NCBI GenBank assembly: GCA_963676965.2 | Contig: CAXXSO010000025.1 | Coordinates: 1-64,000 of the forward strand | Reading direction: 5' to 3' | Length of the DNA: 64,000 bases | Source: Cohaesibacter sp963676965 | GTDB taxonomy: Bacteria; Pseudomonadota; Alphaproteobacteria; Rhizobiales; Cohaesibacteraceae | Shown: positions 41,134 through 50,717 of the stretch, piece by piece | Position numbering within the stretch: position 1 is the first letter of the stretch | Layout: each line of letters opens with the position of its first letter | Notes under the pieces: generated by a model | Databases searched by the model: none | What the model saw: the letters and a program-made list of their open reading frames with translations, nothing else | Told to the model about the DNA's origin: nothing | Made by a program: the position numbers and the translations under genes

Positions 41134-42909
41134 TCAGGCGCATAAAAGGACACATTGCCGCCAATCCATGCATCGCCGCCGACAAAGGCTAATGGTTGGC
41201 CAAACTGGCTCTGCCAGGCTTTGGAAAAATGGCTGGCAATAACCGCACCCGGCCAATCCACACCGCAAAGGTTTCTTGATGAAGTGGGATCCGAACAGTC
41301 CCATCGAGGCAATCACCACTAAGGTACCAAAATATATTGCAGCCCAGCCAAAGACCATGGCGCGAAACCGGTTCTTGAAATAGGCACTCTTGAGACTGCC
41401 AAGCAACGCGAGGGCCGAGAAGGAAAACATCGGCGCCGGCCACATCGGGCGCATCTCACTGCCACTGATCACAGAAACAAGGATCGTCAACAGGATCGGG
41501 ACCAGCGCGATCCAGAGGAGATAGCGCTGTTCCAGTGTCCCTGCAAAGGCAAAAGAAACGCGTCCAGTCAGCCCCTTGCGCCAAAAAGGCACCAAGCCGC
41601 CCCCAAGAACAAGCACCAGCAACAACGCTGCGTGATGCCCGATCTGCGCCCCAACAAAGCCTAGAGGTCCAAGGATCCGCGCGACGATGCCCTCAAGCGG
41701 TGCCGAACGGGCCGAGGCATAGGCAAGGGATTGGAAGTTGCTGTCTATCAGCCAATATAGATGCGGCACCGCGACCAGAAGTGCCAGCAAGGATGCCAGC
41801 CACAATCCCTTGCTGCGCAAGCGCTGGCGGGCCTGAGGTTCAATCAGCAGGAAGAGCAGCAGGGCGACCACAAGAATGGCCATCGAATATTTGATATAGA
41901 CCGCGATGCCGGTCAAAAGCCCCAGGACGAGCCACTGCCACAGCTTGTCCTGTTTCAGCGCATACCATCCGACAAGCGCCATCAGCGCCCAGACCGGCAC
42001 CTGAAGGACATTGTGATTGAATTCCGGCGTCGGGAAATTATAAAAATAAATCAGTGAGGTGAGGAACACCGAAAGCAAAGCGGCCTCAGCGCCAATCACG
42101 GCACGTCCCAATCGCCAGATTGCCCAGAAGGCAATGACAATGGATAGCTGACTGAGCAAATAGGCAGGCCATGCGACCTTGCCAAACAAGAGGGTCGCCC
42201 CTTCCAGCAGCCATGAGGGCAGGGGGGGATGCTTGAAATAGCCAAGCTGCCATTCATGCCCCCAAGTTACCAGTTCGATCACATCCAGCGGCAGATTGCG
42301 ATAGACCAGTGTCGGCACCAACGTCCACAGCACCAGATGAAGTGTCACCAGTGCCCAGAACCAGAAAGCCGGATGCTTCATCACCCGATCATGCAATCCG
42401 CTTCTGACAGATGTGATATCGACGGCTTGATCAACCTCGTCCGTGTCCCTGTCTGAAGCAATGGCTTGAAATGTTTCAGCTTCTGGCCCAACTGTCTCTG
42501 GTTCTGAAGGTGTAGAGGACTCCTTGAAGCCCCAAAGGCGGCTCGCCACATAGGAAATGGCAGGCACGATCGCCGCCGCAATAATGACGCTGGTGACCTT
42601 GCTGACCAGTCCGCTTTCTACAAGGCCCAGCAGCACCAGATTATTCGCGCCAAAGGCGCTGAGCGAAATAACGAAATAGCGCCAGATCGCCTGCTTTAAC
42701 GGTGCGCCTTTCTGAAAGGTCCAGAGAAAATGGCCAGTAAAGGCCACCACAAAGGCGGTCATATAGGCCGTCAGATTGGCGATGAACACGTTGGCCAGCG
42801 CAAAATGCACCAATCCTGCCGCGACACTCATATGCACAAGGGTTGCGCCGACCCCGACAATGCCGAAACGCATCAGGGTGAGGAATTCTCTGAGGGGAAA
42901 GTGGGGCAC
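41134..42909 (-). CDS. GtrA-domain / GT39-type glycosyltransferase fusion, 3' end frameshifted
   Basis: The 591-codon frame has an N-terminal GtrA flippase-like domain (residues about 10-130: FGIVGVGATLVHMSVAAGLV, FLWTFQKG). After a polar linker comes a polytopic ArnT/PMT (GT39) glycosyltransferase with the early acidic motif ELVTWGHEWQLGYFKHPPLP (about 221-240). Normal sequence ends at about residue 545 (GSHFIKKP). Beyond that the protein continues in other frames: DWPGAVIASHFSKAWQSQFG (from about 41265) and then ERPSLVYLEDWGKSPWAA (from about 41125) to a stop at 41000. So two indels break the last 90 codons. It follows the GT2 gene by one base. Together they would add a sugar to a cell-surface glycan from a polyprenyl-phosphate donor. 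Confidence 0.85.
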   Translation of the reverse strand: MPHFPLREFLTLMRFGIVGVGATLVHMSVAAGLVHFALANVFIANLTAYMTAFVVAFTGHFLWTFQKGAPLKQAIWRYFVISLSAFGANNLVLLGLVESGLVSKVTSVIIAAAIVPAISYVASRLWGFKESSTPSEPETVGPEAETFQAIASDRDTDEVDQAVDITSVRSGLHDRVMKHPAFWFWALVTLHLVLWTLVPTLVYRNLPLDVIELVTWGHEWQLGYFKHPPLPSWLLEGATLLFGKVAWPAYLLSQLSIVIAFWAIWRLGRAVIGAEAALLSVFLTSLIYFYNFPTPEFNHNVLQVPVWALMALVGWYALKQDKLWQWLVLGLLTGIAVYIKYSMAILVVALLLFLLIEPQARQRLRSKGLWLASLLALLVAVPHLYWLIDSNFQSLAYASARSAPLEGIVARILGPLGFVGAQIGHHAALLLVLVLGGGLVPFWRKGLTGRVSFAFAGTLEQRYLLWIALVPILLTILVSVISGSEMRPMWPAPMFSFSALALLGSLKSAYFKNRFRAMVFGWAAIYFGTLVVIASMGLFGSHFIKKPLRCGLAGCGYCQPFFQSLAEPVWPTISLCRRRCMDWRQCVLLCA

Positions 42910-42910
42910 C

Positions 42911-43870
42911 TTACCTATCCTGATGATCTGCGGTGGCGATCACTTCGCGCACCAGATAAAGCGGCCGCTCCTTCACCTCAATGAAGATCCTGCTGACATA
43001 TTCCCCGATCACCCCAAGCGAAATCATCTGCATCCCGCTCATGAACAGGATGATCGTAATCAGCGAGGGATAGCCGGGCACATCAACCCCGAACAGCAAG
43101 GTTTTGGCGATGATGAAGGCGCCATAAAGGAAAGAAAACAGGGCCAGAACGAAGCCGGTATATGTCCAGATCCTCAGGGGAGCCGTCGAATAGCCGATCA
43201 CCCCGTCGAGGGCAAAATTCCAGAGCTTCCAATAATTCCAGCTGGTGGTGCCGACCGTGCGCTCCGGGCGGACAAAGGGGATTTCGGTGGTCCGGAAGCC
43301 AACCCATGCGAAAATGCCCTTTAAAAAGCGATTGCGTTCCGGCATCAACTTGATCGCTTCGACCACCTGACGGTCAAGCAGCCGATAATCGCCCACATTA
43401 TTGGGCAGGTCTGTCGGCGATAGCTTGTTGAACAGCCAGTAGAACAGGCCCGCACTGTTGCGCTTTACCGTCGTGTCCTGTGACCGGTCCACTCGCACCC
43501 CGTTGACCACGTCAAAGCCTTCGCGCCACTTGGCAAGAAAAACCGGGATCAGGTCTGGCGGATCCTGCAAGTCCACATCCATCGGGATCATCACGTCACC
43601 GCTGGCAAAATCCAGCCCCGCTGACAGGGCCGCTTCTTTGCCGAAATTTCGAGACAGATCAATCACCTTGACCCGAGCATCCTGCGCGGCAGCGGTCCGC
43701 AACGCCATCAGGCTATTGTCGCGGCTGCCATCATTGACAAACAGGATTTCACAGGCCTGTCCCGTTGCTTCGATAATTGGCGTTACCGCTTCCAGAAAAG
43801 GCGCAATTCCGTCCTCTTCATTAAAGACTGGCACGATCAGGGACAGGGTGATTGGGCGGCTGCGATCCAT
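42911..43870 (-). CDS. Family 2 glycosyltransferase (GtrB / polyprenyl-phosphate glycosyltransferase type)
   Basis: 319 residues from ATG 43870 (MDRSRPITLSLIVPVFNEED); the GTG at 43930 would add twenty unlike residues. The GT-A domain shows FVNDGSRDNSL (about 44-54), the metal DxD region as MDVDLQDPPDLIP (about 93-105) and the typical NRFLKGIFAWVGFR (about 178-191). Two C-terminal membrane helices (about 236-290) anchor it. Such enzymes make undecaprenyl-phosphate-sugar in the cytoplasm for flipping by GtrA. The next gene carries that GtrA domain fused to a GT39 transferase, so the two genes make a complete three-step O-antigen/LPS modification unit. Confidence 0.92.
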   Translation of the reverse strand: MDRSRPITLSLIVPVFNEEDGIAPFLEAVTPIIEATGQACEILFVNDGSRDNSLMALRTAAAQDARVKVIDLSRNFGKEAALSAGLDFASGDVMIPMDVDLQDPPDLIPVFLAKWREGFDVVNGVRVDRSQDTTVKRNSAGLFYWLFNKLSPTDLPNNVGDYRLLDRQVVEAIKLMPERNRFLKGIFAWVGFRTTEIPFVRPERTVGTTSWNYWKLWNFALDGVIGYSTAPLRIWTYTGFVLALFSFLYGAFIIAKTLLFGVDVPGYPSLITIILFMSGMQMISLGVIGEYVSRIFIEVKERPLYLVREVIATADHQDR

Positions 43871-44102
43871 ATCCGGACCTTTGACGGTCTGGGCAAAGCC
43901 TCTCTGGTAGTCGAAGGGAGAAGAGGTCACATCAGGTCTCTTTGATTATTGGCAGGCTGGTTCGCCGCTGTGGCTGGCCGGATTGACGATTTCCTACGCT
44001 GTTCCGGGCTGTGTTTCAATCCTCTTTGCCCATTGGTGGGCCATAGAGCTGGGCGAATAACACAAAGACACAGCCGATCAGGCAGGAGGACGAGAAAATA
44101 CC

Positions 44103-44792
44103 CTAGAAAAGCGATGTCTGCGCATGCACCGGCTCGATCAATCGTTCTCCCGTCGCCTTGCTGTTGCCCACCGTCCGGTCAACCCGGTAATGGATCAGTT
44201 CGCTGTCCCGATGTTCTGATAACGTGGCCTGCGCATCTTCCACCGACCGAAACGGATCGAGCCAGGCCTCATAGGCTTCTTCCTTCAGGATCACCGGCAT
44301 CCTTGGATGAATGGACTTGATTTCCGGCACCGCAGGGGCCGTCAGGATTGTACAGCTCAATAAGTCCAGCCGCTCGTTCAGGGCAAACAGACCGGCAAAG
44401 GAGAAAGGCTCGAAATCAGGCAAATGCAACAGATGGGGATCTTTCTTCTTGTCCTGCGGATTGGTGGTCCATTCATAATAGCCATCCGCTGGAATGAGGC
44501 AGCGCCCGCGCTTGAAGGCATCGCGGAAGGACGGCTTGTTCATCACCTCTTCCGAGCGCGCATTGAAGGTTGGATACCGGCTTTGGACTTCCTTGGCCCA
44601 ATGGGGCACCAGCCACCAGCGACCCTCAAGCAAGCGTTGTTCATGGGCCAGATTGGCAACAAACAGGATATCCTGTGTTGGAGCGATATTGAAGCGGGCA
44701 GGGACATTGCGATTCACATCCTCAGGCCTGACCAGATCATACATCTGTTGGATTACGGACCAGGATTTCTGCAAAGTGAAGCGCCCACACAT
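44103..44792 (-). CDS. SOS-response-associated peptidase (YedK/HMCES family)
   Basis: 229 residues beginning MCGRFTLQKSW; after Met removal Cys2 is the catalytic residue that crosslinks to abasic sites in single-stranded DNA. Other motifs are RFNIAPTQDILFV (about 33-45, with the Asn), NARSEEVMNKPSFRDAFKRGRCLIPADGYYEW (about 77-108, with the Glu) and HPRMPVIL (about 172-179, catalytic His). All key residues are retained. Such proteins shield abasic sites and avoid strand breaks. It stands alone. Confidence 0.95.
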   Translation of the reverse strand: MCGRFTLQKSWSVIQQMYDLVRPEDVNRNVPARFNIAPTQDILFVANLAHEQRLLEGRWWLVPHWAKEVQSRYPTFNARSEEVMNKPSFRDAFKRGRCLIPADGYYEWTTNPQDKKKDPHLLHLPDFEPFSFAGLFALNERLDLLSCTILTAPAVPEIKSIHPRMPVILKEEAYEAWLDPFRSVEDAQATLSEHRDSELIHYRVDRTVGNSKATGERLIEPVHAQTSLF

Positions 44793-45012
44793 CGATACAA
44801 ATCTCCCCTGCGCTCGACATAGGCTGGGATCTTATCGAGATTTGGCCCATCGTCAAAGCCTCTGTGCGATGCTTTTCGTTTCACTTGTCCGGTTCAAACG
44901 TCCAGTCCACTTGCCCAGTGCCACAAAATCAGCTAGGACTCTGCATGAGATAACCTTTGCGTAAAGGGAAGGATTTGTCTCTTGTTTTTTCTAACATGCC
45001 AAGGTTTCGTCC

Positions 45013-45552
45013 ATGTATCCCGTCAGTCGGCTGTTCCTTTCCACCCTCAAGGCCAGACGCGGCCAGAAAACCGAGCCTCTGAGCTTTGACGGAGTGGGTG
45101 AGATCACCTTTCGCTGCCGCCCTTGGGATCTCGACATGTTCATGGAAATGAACAATGGCCGGATCCTGACGCTCTATGATCTGGGGCGCTTTGATCTCTC
45201 CATTCGGGGTGGCCTCATGGATGTGCTCAAACGGCAAAAATGGGGCTTCTCAGTTGCGGGCAGCTCGGTGCGTTATCGCAAGAGGGTCCGCTTGTTTGAC
45301 AAGGTGACCATGCGCAGCCAGCTCGTCGGTATTGATGAGCGCTGGTTCTATATCGCTCAAAGCATGTGGGTGAAGGGTGAGCCGACATCCGCCCTTCTGG
45401 TCAGAACCTGCGTCACGACACGGGGGCGTTCCGTCCCGACGTCAGATGTTCGCGATGCACTTGGTGCGTCGGACTGGTCATTTTCTGTTCCCGATTGGGT
45501 GACCAACTGGGATAAAGCCGACAAGACACGGCCCTGGCCTCCAACACCCTGA
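45013..45552 (+). CDS. Acyl-CoA thioesterase-like protein (4HBT / hotdog fold)
   Basis: 179 residues with the hotdog pattern: RPWDLDMFMEMNNGRILTLYDLGRFDLSIR (about residues 37-66) holds the helix with the catalytic Asn/Asp region, followed by the beta sheet GSSVRYRKRVRLFDKVTM and WFYIAQSMWVKG. The THEM6/FcbC-like branch hydrolyses acyl-CoA or is of unknown substrate. It is monocistronic. A 15-base direct repeat follows the gene. Confidence 0.85.
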   Translation: MYPVSRLFLSTLKARRGQKTEPLSFDGVGEITFRCRPWDLDMFMEMNNGRILTLYDLGRFDLSIRGGLMDVLKRQKWGFSVAGSSVRYRKRVRLFDKVTMRSQLVGIDERWFYIAQSMWVKGEPTSALLVRTCVTTRGRSVPTSDVRDALGASDWSFSVPDWVTNWDKADKTRPWPPTP

Positions 45553-45563
45553 CAACCACCTCT

Positions 45564-45607
45564 AAATCAGGCACCCCCAAATCAGGCACCCCCAAATCAG
45601 GCACCCC
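45564..45607 (+). repeat. 15-base tandem repeat, nearly three copies
   Basis: The unit AAATCAGGCACCCCC is repeated at 45564, 45579 and 45594, the last copy lacking one C. It lies 12 bases after the thioesterase stop. Slippage-prone, possibly length-variable. Confidence 0.9.
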
Positions 45608-45948
45608 ACAGCCCTTGTATTCGGAGACAATATGCGTCTGGTTATGCCATAGGGCTGATTGCATCACAGTCATCGATATATTGGATCTATGTTTGTATTT
45701 TCGCAACAATATGTCCTTGAAAGCGAAAAAATGCTACAAAGATGTCCGTATGGATCTCAATAATGCAACGCTCGTTTGCTAGCTATGCAAAATTTAGTGG
45801 GATATATCCATTATTCGCTGTGACATCACCCGTTTGGGGGATGCCATTCATGTATCTTCGGTTCATATTGGGGTCATCACCAGATACTTTGCATTACCTG
45901 TTTGTTTCTTTCTTTTTCTATTTTTCAATGCTGCGACGATTGACATCG

Positions 45949-45983
45949 ACACCGGGCACCCGCAAGCCCGGTGTTCGCTTTTC
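45949..45983 (+). terminator. Terminator-like hairpin in the long intergenic region
   Basis: Stem ACACCGGGC / GCCCGGTGT (9 bp, perfect), 8-base loop, then TCGCTTTTC. It is about 400 bases past the thioesterase, so it may end an unannotated small transcript. Confidence 0.6.
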
Positions 45984-46438
45984 TAGCTACCAATTTTTCC
46001 CTGAATAGCTTTGCAATCGGGCTTGCACTCCACGCCTTAAAAGCGTTAGGAGGGCGTGATGAAAGTTGGTACCCTTTCTGCGATTTGCTGATCCCCATTC
46101 GATTTATATCTTGTCAAAAGTCTCCTGCTGCCTTTGTGCTATCCCGGTCACAGGGCGCATGCCTCATTGAGTCCGCGCTCGTCTTGGCTTTCCCTGTAAG
46201 GGCACTTCAGGGAAACCAACCGACAAGGCAAGGTCAGCAAGGAAGGCGAGGGCAGTTGATGAAAGAGTGCAACGGATGCTTTGAGTGGGATGGCTGAGGC
46301 TCGCCAACTGACAATGCCCGCAAGGCTGATGATGGACACGTCATCAGATCTGCGTAAAAATTAGCTCCAAACTATCATCATGCCAGAGTGGCAAGAGCAG
46401 ATGGGGCTGATACAGAGATTGCCCGATACAGAGATTGG

Positions 46439-47818
46439 ATGAGTGCCATGGCCAAAATGATAGCACCAATCGCGTCCCTTTTATTTTCCGTCGCTCTTCT
46501 GTTGGTCGGTCATGGCCTGCAAAGCACGATCATTCCGCTCGCCTCGCGTATTCTGGATTTTGGCGAATTGATGATTGGTTTGGGTGCTTCGGCCTATTTT
46601 CTTGGCTTCGTCATGGGCGCCATCATCACCCCGCATGTGGTGGTGCGTGCTGGCCATATCAGAGGCTTTGCCGTGATGGTGTCGTCCATGTCGGCAGCGG
46701 CATTGCTGCATCCCTTGGTCGAGGATGCCGAGGCGTGGATCCTGTTTCGCTTCATTACCGGCTTTTGCATTTCAGGTCTCTATCTGATCATCGAAAGCTG
46801 GCTGAATGAGTTTGCGGACAATTCCAACCGCGGCCTGATCATGTCCATCTATATTGTGACCAACTATGCCGCCTTCACCACAGGTCAGTTGATGGCGACC
46901 CTGACGCCACCCAGCGGTTTTTTGCTGTTTGTTGTCGCCTCGATCATCATTTCGGTGGCGGTGATGCCTGTCGCAATGACCAAGGCCGCCCAACCCGCTC
47001 CGATCGCCATTGTCAAGCTTGAGCTGGGTAAGGTGTTCCGCACCTCACAGGCCGCCATTATCTCCGCTTTCATCATTGGCATGGTGGCTGGTTCCCATTT
47101 GACCTTTGCCCCCCTCTATGCCATCGACAAGGGCTATGACCCACTGTCGCAAGCCCCGGTCTTTGCTGCGATGCTCGGCCTTGGAGGCATGCTCAGCCAA
47201 TGGCCTCTCGGCCGTTTTTCCGACCGGGTTGACCGTCGTCTGGTCTTGTTGATGATCAGTATCATCGGCGTCATCAGTTCCATTGGCATCACGTTGTTAG
47301 AGGATGTCGACTTCATCGTTTTCCTGATGGTTGGTGCCCTGATTGGCGCTGTCACCCAGCCTGCCTATTCGCTGGCTGCCGCCCATGGCTATGACAATGC
47401 AAGTGAAAATGGCTATTTGCGGATGGCTGCGGGCTTGCTTGTGGCCTTCGGGGCGGGTTCTTCGTTGGGTCCATTCCTCACCGCGCTGTTGATGCGGCAT
47501 TGGAGCCCGGATGCGCTGTTCCTGTTTCCCGGATGTCTGCTGGCTTTTCTGGCGCTCTATTTATGGCAACGGATCTTGCGCAAGGAAGCTGTGGGCGACG
47601 ACCGGAAGGAAGACTTCGACCTTGCGGCAACCTCCGCCTCTGTTGGTGCTGTCGTTGCGCCTGAATTGCCGTCCGAAGAAGATCGTTATGTTGTGGTGCC
47701 TGACGAATGGGAGAATAGCGACCTGATTGACGAAGAGGAAGACAGGAAGGACGCCTCCGGCGCTACCGATGGGGAGCTTGAGGATGTCACCAAAACAAGC
47801 TTTGATCCGGTCATATAA
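46439..47818 (+). CDS. MFS transporter (YcaD-like)
   Basis: About 459 residues from ATG 46439; ATG 46448 is equally possible, while the ATG at 46388 adds a polar run. Twelve membrane helices are present. The first begins IAPIASLLFSVALLLVGHGLQSTIIPL, and ITGFCISGLYLIIESWLNE (about 106-124) is the ESWLN mark of the YcaD/UMF group. GYDPLSQAPVFAAMLGLGGMLSQWPLGRFSDRVDRR spans the central loop with the GRxSDRxxRR motif. The C-terminal 60 residues are a soluble acidic tail (DEEEDRKDAS). Substrate unknown. It overlaps the next, convergent gene by 8 bp. Confidence 0.9.
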   Translation: MSAMAKMIAPIASLLFSVALLLVGHGLQSTIIPLASRILDFGELMIGLGASAYFLGFVMGAIITPHVVVRAGHIRGFAVMVSSMSAAALLHPLVEDAEAWILFRFITGFCISGLYLIIESWLNEFADNSNRGLIMSIYIVTNYAAFTTGQLMATLTPPSGFLLFVVASIIISVAVMPVAMTKAAQPAPIAIVKLELGKVFRTSQAAIISAFIIGMVAGSHLTFAPLYAIDKGYDPLSQAPVFAAMLGLGGMLSQWPLGRFSDRVDRRLVLLMISIIGVISSIGITLLEDVDFIVFLMVGALIGAVTQPAYSLAAAHGYDNASENGYLRMAAGLLVAFGAGSSLGPFLTALLMRHWSPDALFLFPGCLLAFLALYLWQRILRKEAVGDDRKEDFDLAATSASVGAVVAPELPSEEDRYVVVPDEWENSDLIDEEEDRKDASGATDGELEDVTKTSFDPVI

Positions 47819-50717
47819 ACGGACCAAAGCCCTGACGTCTGTTGACTTCCAACAGCGTTGGCTGCTGCGTTGCGAGCCGAGATTCTGGTATCTTCAGCGA
47901 GCCAATATTGCGTTTGTTGCGCATCCAGCTTGTCATTTGATCAAAGCTCAACGGGCGGGAGATCAGATACCCCTGGACAGAGCAGTTGGCGATCTTTGAA
48001 ACGGTCTCCAACTGCTGAACGGTCTCAACTCCTTCGCACACCACACGGATCTGCATCAGCTTGGTCATCGACATGACCAGATCAAGGATAGCACGCTGTT
48101 TTTCACTGTGGGGAACGGCACTCATCAGTGACCGGTCAATCTTGATTCCATCAATTGGAAGGTTGGACAGGTGGGTGAGGGAGGCATAGCCTGTCCCGAA
48201 ATCATCCAGCTCCACATGGACGCCAGCAGAAGAAAAGCGATGGAAAATCTCTTCGATATTGCCGTCCCTGTCATCCAGCCAGACGCTTTCGAGCAGTTCG
48301 ACTGCCAGCAGACCGGGATCGACGCCATATTTGTTTATGCTGGCGCAGAAATCATCGACCAAAGTTGCTTTCTGGATATGACCCGGAGACAGATTGACCG
48401 CCAGTCGTCCAAAGGGTAGCCCTTCATCGGTCCATCTCTTGACGGCCATCATTGCCTTGTCAAACACCGTCCTGCCCAGAGCGGCGGCAAGGCCATGATT
48501 CTCGACTACCTGCATGAACAGACCCGGTGGCAATTGACCCCGATCTGGGTGGTTCCAGCGCACAAGAGCCTCAATGCCAACAATACTCTCATCAACAGCA
48601 CTGATCTGTGGCTGGAAATAGAGCACGAACTGGTCCAGTTCCAGCGCCGAGCGTACACCAATCTCAATGAGATTGTCGCTGTCGACCTTCTCTTTCATTT
48701 CCGCAACAAAGAACTGGAAGCCGTCGCGACCCATCCGCTTGGTTTTGTAAAGCGCCAGATCAGCATAGATCATCAAGGATTCCAGACTGGTCGTATCATC
48801 CGGATAGATGGCGATGCCAAGGCTGGCGGTCGGCCAAATCGTTGTTTCTTCGTAAGGAACCGGCACTGCAATCAAGTCAGTCAATTCCTGACAGAGGCCT
48901 TCGAGGTCCAAATCGTCATCCAGAAGGACGATGGCTACAAACTCGTCGCCACCCCAGCGATAGGGGCGGAAGGCGGACACTTTCGACGACAGGAAAGAAA
49001 GGCGCGACCCGATCACTTTGAGCAAATGGTCCCCGCCTGCATGGCCCATCGTGTCATTGACGCGTTTGAACTTGTCCAGATCGATCTGGATCAGCGCAAA
49101 TTTGCTGCCCGGATTCTCCTTGCTCATCAAGGCTTCCAGATCCTGCTGTCCATGCGCCCGGTTGGGCAGGGTCGTCAGCGCGTCGAAATATGCAATATGC
49201 TCCAGAGCATCCCGAGTGCGTTTGAGTTCTTCTTCGCGTTCATGCAGGGCGGTCACATCGATCATGGTCGTGATGATGTTGCCGTTGGATGCGAGGCGTT
49301 TCTGCACCACCACTTTGATGCCGGGGCGCAAGGTGAAATTGCATTCTATATTGTCCAGCGTGAGATGCTCCTCAACCCGCTGGGCGATCCAGGCTTCAAA
49401 ATCGGGATCGTCGGGATCGTTATTCTCACCCACCCACAGGCCCTTTGTACAACCGGCGCGCAGGAGAGATTCAAATGACATCCCGGGTCGGATAATATCG
49501 GCAACCGGCGCATGAAACTTGCAAAAAGCACTATTGGCGAGCTGCAAATATCCTTTTGAGTCCCAGATCGCCAATCCATTTTGCATGCTGTTGATAGAGT
49601 TGAGCAATTGCTCATGGGTGCTGGCTTGCATCTTCTGTGCAAGCTGTAGTTTCTCTGCGGTCTGCTGCGCCTCTTCATGCTTGGCCTGCAGATCGCGGAT
49701 CATCTCATGACGCTCGGTCACATCAATATGAGATGAAAGAAATCCACCACCCTTCAATGGCCAACCCTTGACCTCAAGCACCTGCCCACTGTTATTTTTA
49801 CATGTAAAGACATAGGGCGAATGCACCCGTGCCTGAGCCATAAGCCCTTCAATCCGGTCTTCGATCTCATGATCGTCGGCATTGGTAACATAAAGATCGT
49901 CCCGGACATTGAACCGCAATACATCTTCCAGACTGCTACCGATTGGAAAGGCCTCTTCCGGAACCAACAGAAGTTCGTGAAAGGCTACGTTGGCCAAGGA
50001 GAGCCTTAGATCGTCGTCATAAACCGAAATGGCACCGGGGAAATTGTCAAAGATGGATTGAAGAAGTTGGTTCGACCGCTCAAGTTCCTCTTCCTGTTCC
50101 TTGATTGAAGTGATTTCCGTTCGGACAGAAACGATCTCCTCGACATTGCCATTTTCATCCATGATTGGGGCGACGGTCGTCTCCACCCAATATAAACTGC
50201 CATCCTTGGCCTTGTTGCGCACTGTGCCGGACCAGACATTGCCCTGTTTTATGTCCCTGTAAAGTGCCTCAAAGAAACTGGCATCGTGATAGCCTGAATT
50301 CAGGATACGATGATTCTTGCCGATCAATTCTGCCTCGGTATATTTGGACGTTTCGCAGAATTTGTCGTTGGCATAGGTGATCCGGCCCTTGGCATCGGTG
50401 ACCGATACGATGGCATGGTGATCGACGCAAAGCTTGTGCGAGGTGAGTTTCTTGATCAGCTTACGGGTTTTGTTCTGTTCGCGTATCATTGTCTCGAAAC
50501 GCGAGGTCATATGGTGCCGCTGCTGACGCATGATGACAACGAGTGTGACGATGGTGCCGCAAAGAAGGCCCACGGCGAGCGAGGCCAACAGACTGGAGAA
50601 AAAGGGATCGGTCTGAAATATGGCCACGCCGAGCAGAACTGCACTCAATATCATCGCCATTAGAGGTCCGATGCTGGTCCAGCGACCTCGTCCGATCGAT
50701 CTCAATGTTTCCATCAT
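47811..50717 (-). CDS. PAS-GGDEF-EAL cyclic-di-GMP signalling protein
   Basis: 968 residues. Two N-terminal membrane helices (about residues 15-62), then three PAS-like sensor domains (about 90-205 with GRITYANDKFCETSKYTEAEL, about 215-340, about 375-495). The diguanylate-cyclase domain (about 520-670) has the intact active site WGGDEF. The phosphodiesterase domain (about 690-945) has the EALVRW form of the EAL motif, plus NLSPGHIQ, LLESVW, LDDFGTGYASL and GVETVQQL. Both halves look intact, so it could make or degrade c-di-GMP. The likely role is motility or attachment control; the gene stands alone and overlaps the convergent MFS gene by 8 bp. Confidence 0.95.
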   Translation of the reverse strand: MMETLRSIGRGRWTSIGPLMAMILSAVLLGVAIFQTDPFFSSLLASLAVGLLCGTIVTLVVIMRQQRHHMTSRFETMIREQNKTRKLIKKLTSHKLCVDHHAIVSVTDAKGRITYANDKFCETSKYTEAELIGKNHRILNSGYHDASFFEALYRDIKQGNVWSGTVRNKAKDGSLYWVETTVAPIMDENGNVEEIVSVRTEITSIKEQEEELERSNQLLQSIFDNFPGAISVYDDDLRLSLANVAFHELLLVPEEAFPIGSSLEDVLRFNVRDDLYVTNADDHEIEDRIEGLMAQARVHSPYVFTCKNNSGQVLEVKGWPLKGGGFLSSHIDVTERHEMIRDLQAKHEEAQQTAEKLQLAQKMQASTHEQLLNSINSMQNGLAIWDSKGYLQLANSAFCKFHAPVADIIRPGMSFESLLRAGCTKGLWVGENNDPDDPDFEAWIAQRVEEHLTLDNIECNFTLRPGIKVVVQKRLASNGNIITTMIDVTALHEREEELKRTRDALEHIAYFDALTTLPNRAHGQQDLEALMSKENPGSKFALIQIDLDKFKRVNDTMGHAGGDHLLKVIGSRLSFLSSKVSAFRPYRWGGDEFVAIVLLDDDLDLEGLCQELTDLIAVPVPYEETTIWPTASLGIAIYPDDTTSLESLMIYADLALYKTKRMGRDGFQFFVAEMKEKVDSDNLIEIGVRSALELDQFVLYFQPQISAVDESIVGIEALVRWNHPDRGQLPPGLFMQVVENHGLAAALGRTVFDKAMMAVKRWTDEGLPFGRLAVNLSPGHIQKATLVDDFCASINKYGVDPGLLAVELLESVWLDDRDGNIEEIFHRFSSAGVHVELDDFGTGYASLTHLSNLPIDGIKIDRSLMSAVPHSEKQRAILDLVMSMTKLMQIRVVCEGVETVQQLETVSKIANCSVQGYLISRPLSFDQMTSWMRNKRNIGSLKIPESRLATQQPTLLEVNRRQGFGPFI

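Larger units (their letters stand above)
45553..46438. other. Long intergenic region (about 890 bases) with repeat and hairpin
   Basis: No credible protein gene is found. Contents: a 15-base tandem repeat at 45564-45607, an AT-rich stretch around 45700-45930, a GC hairpin with T-rich tail at 45949-45983, and a mixed-composition part up to the MFS gene. The hairpin at the end of an AT-rich, transcribable segment with no gene ahead of it would suit a small RNA, but there is no homology evidence. Confidence 0.4.

Noticed and set aside
45564..45607. Regular repeats as a possible CRISPR array
   Set aside because: Units of 15 bases without spacers; no cas genes in the window. It is a simple tandem repeat.
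48495..49478. Plus-strand frame of 327 codons opposite the GGDEF-EAL gene
   Set aside because: Shadow of a gene with intact GGDEF and EAL motifs.
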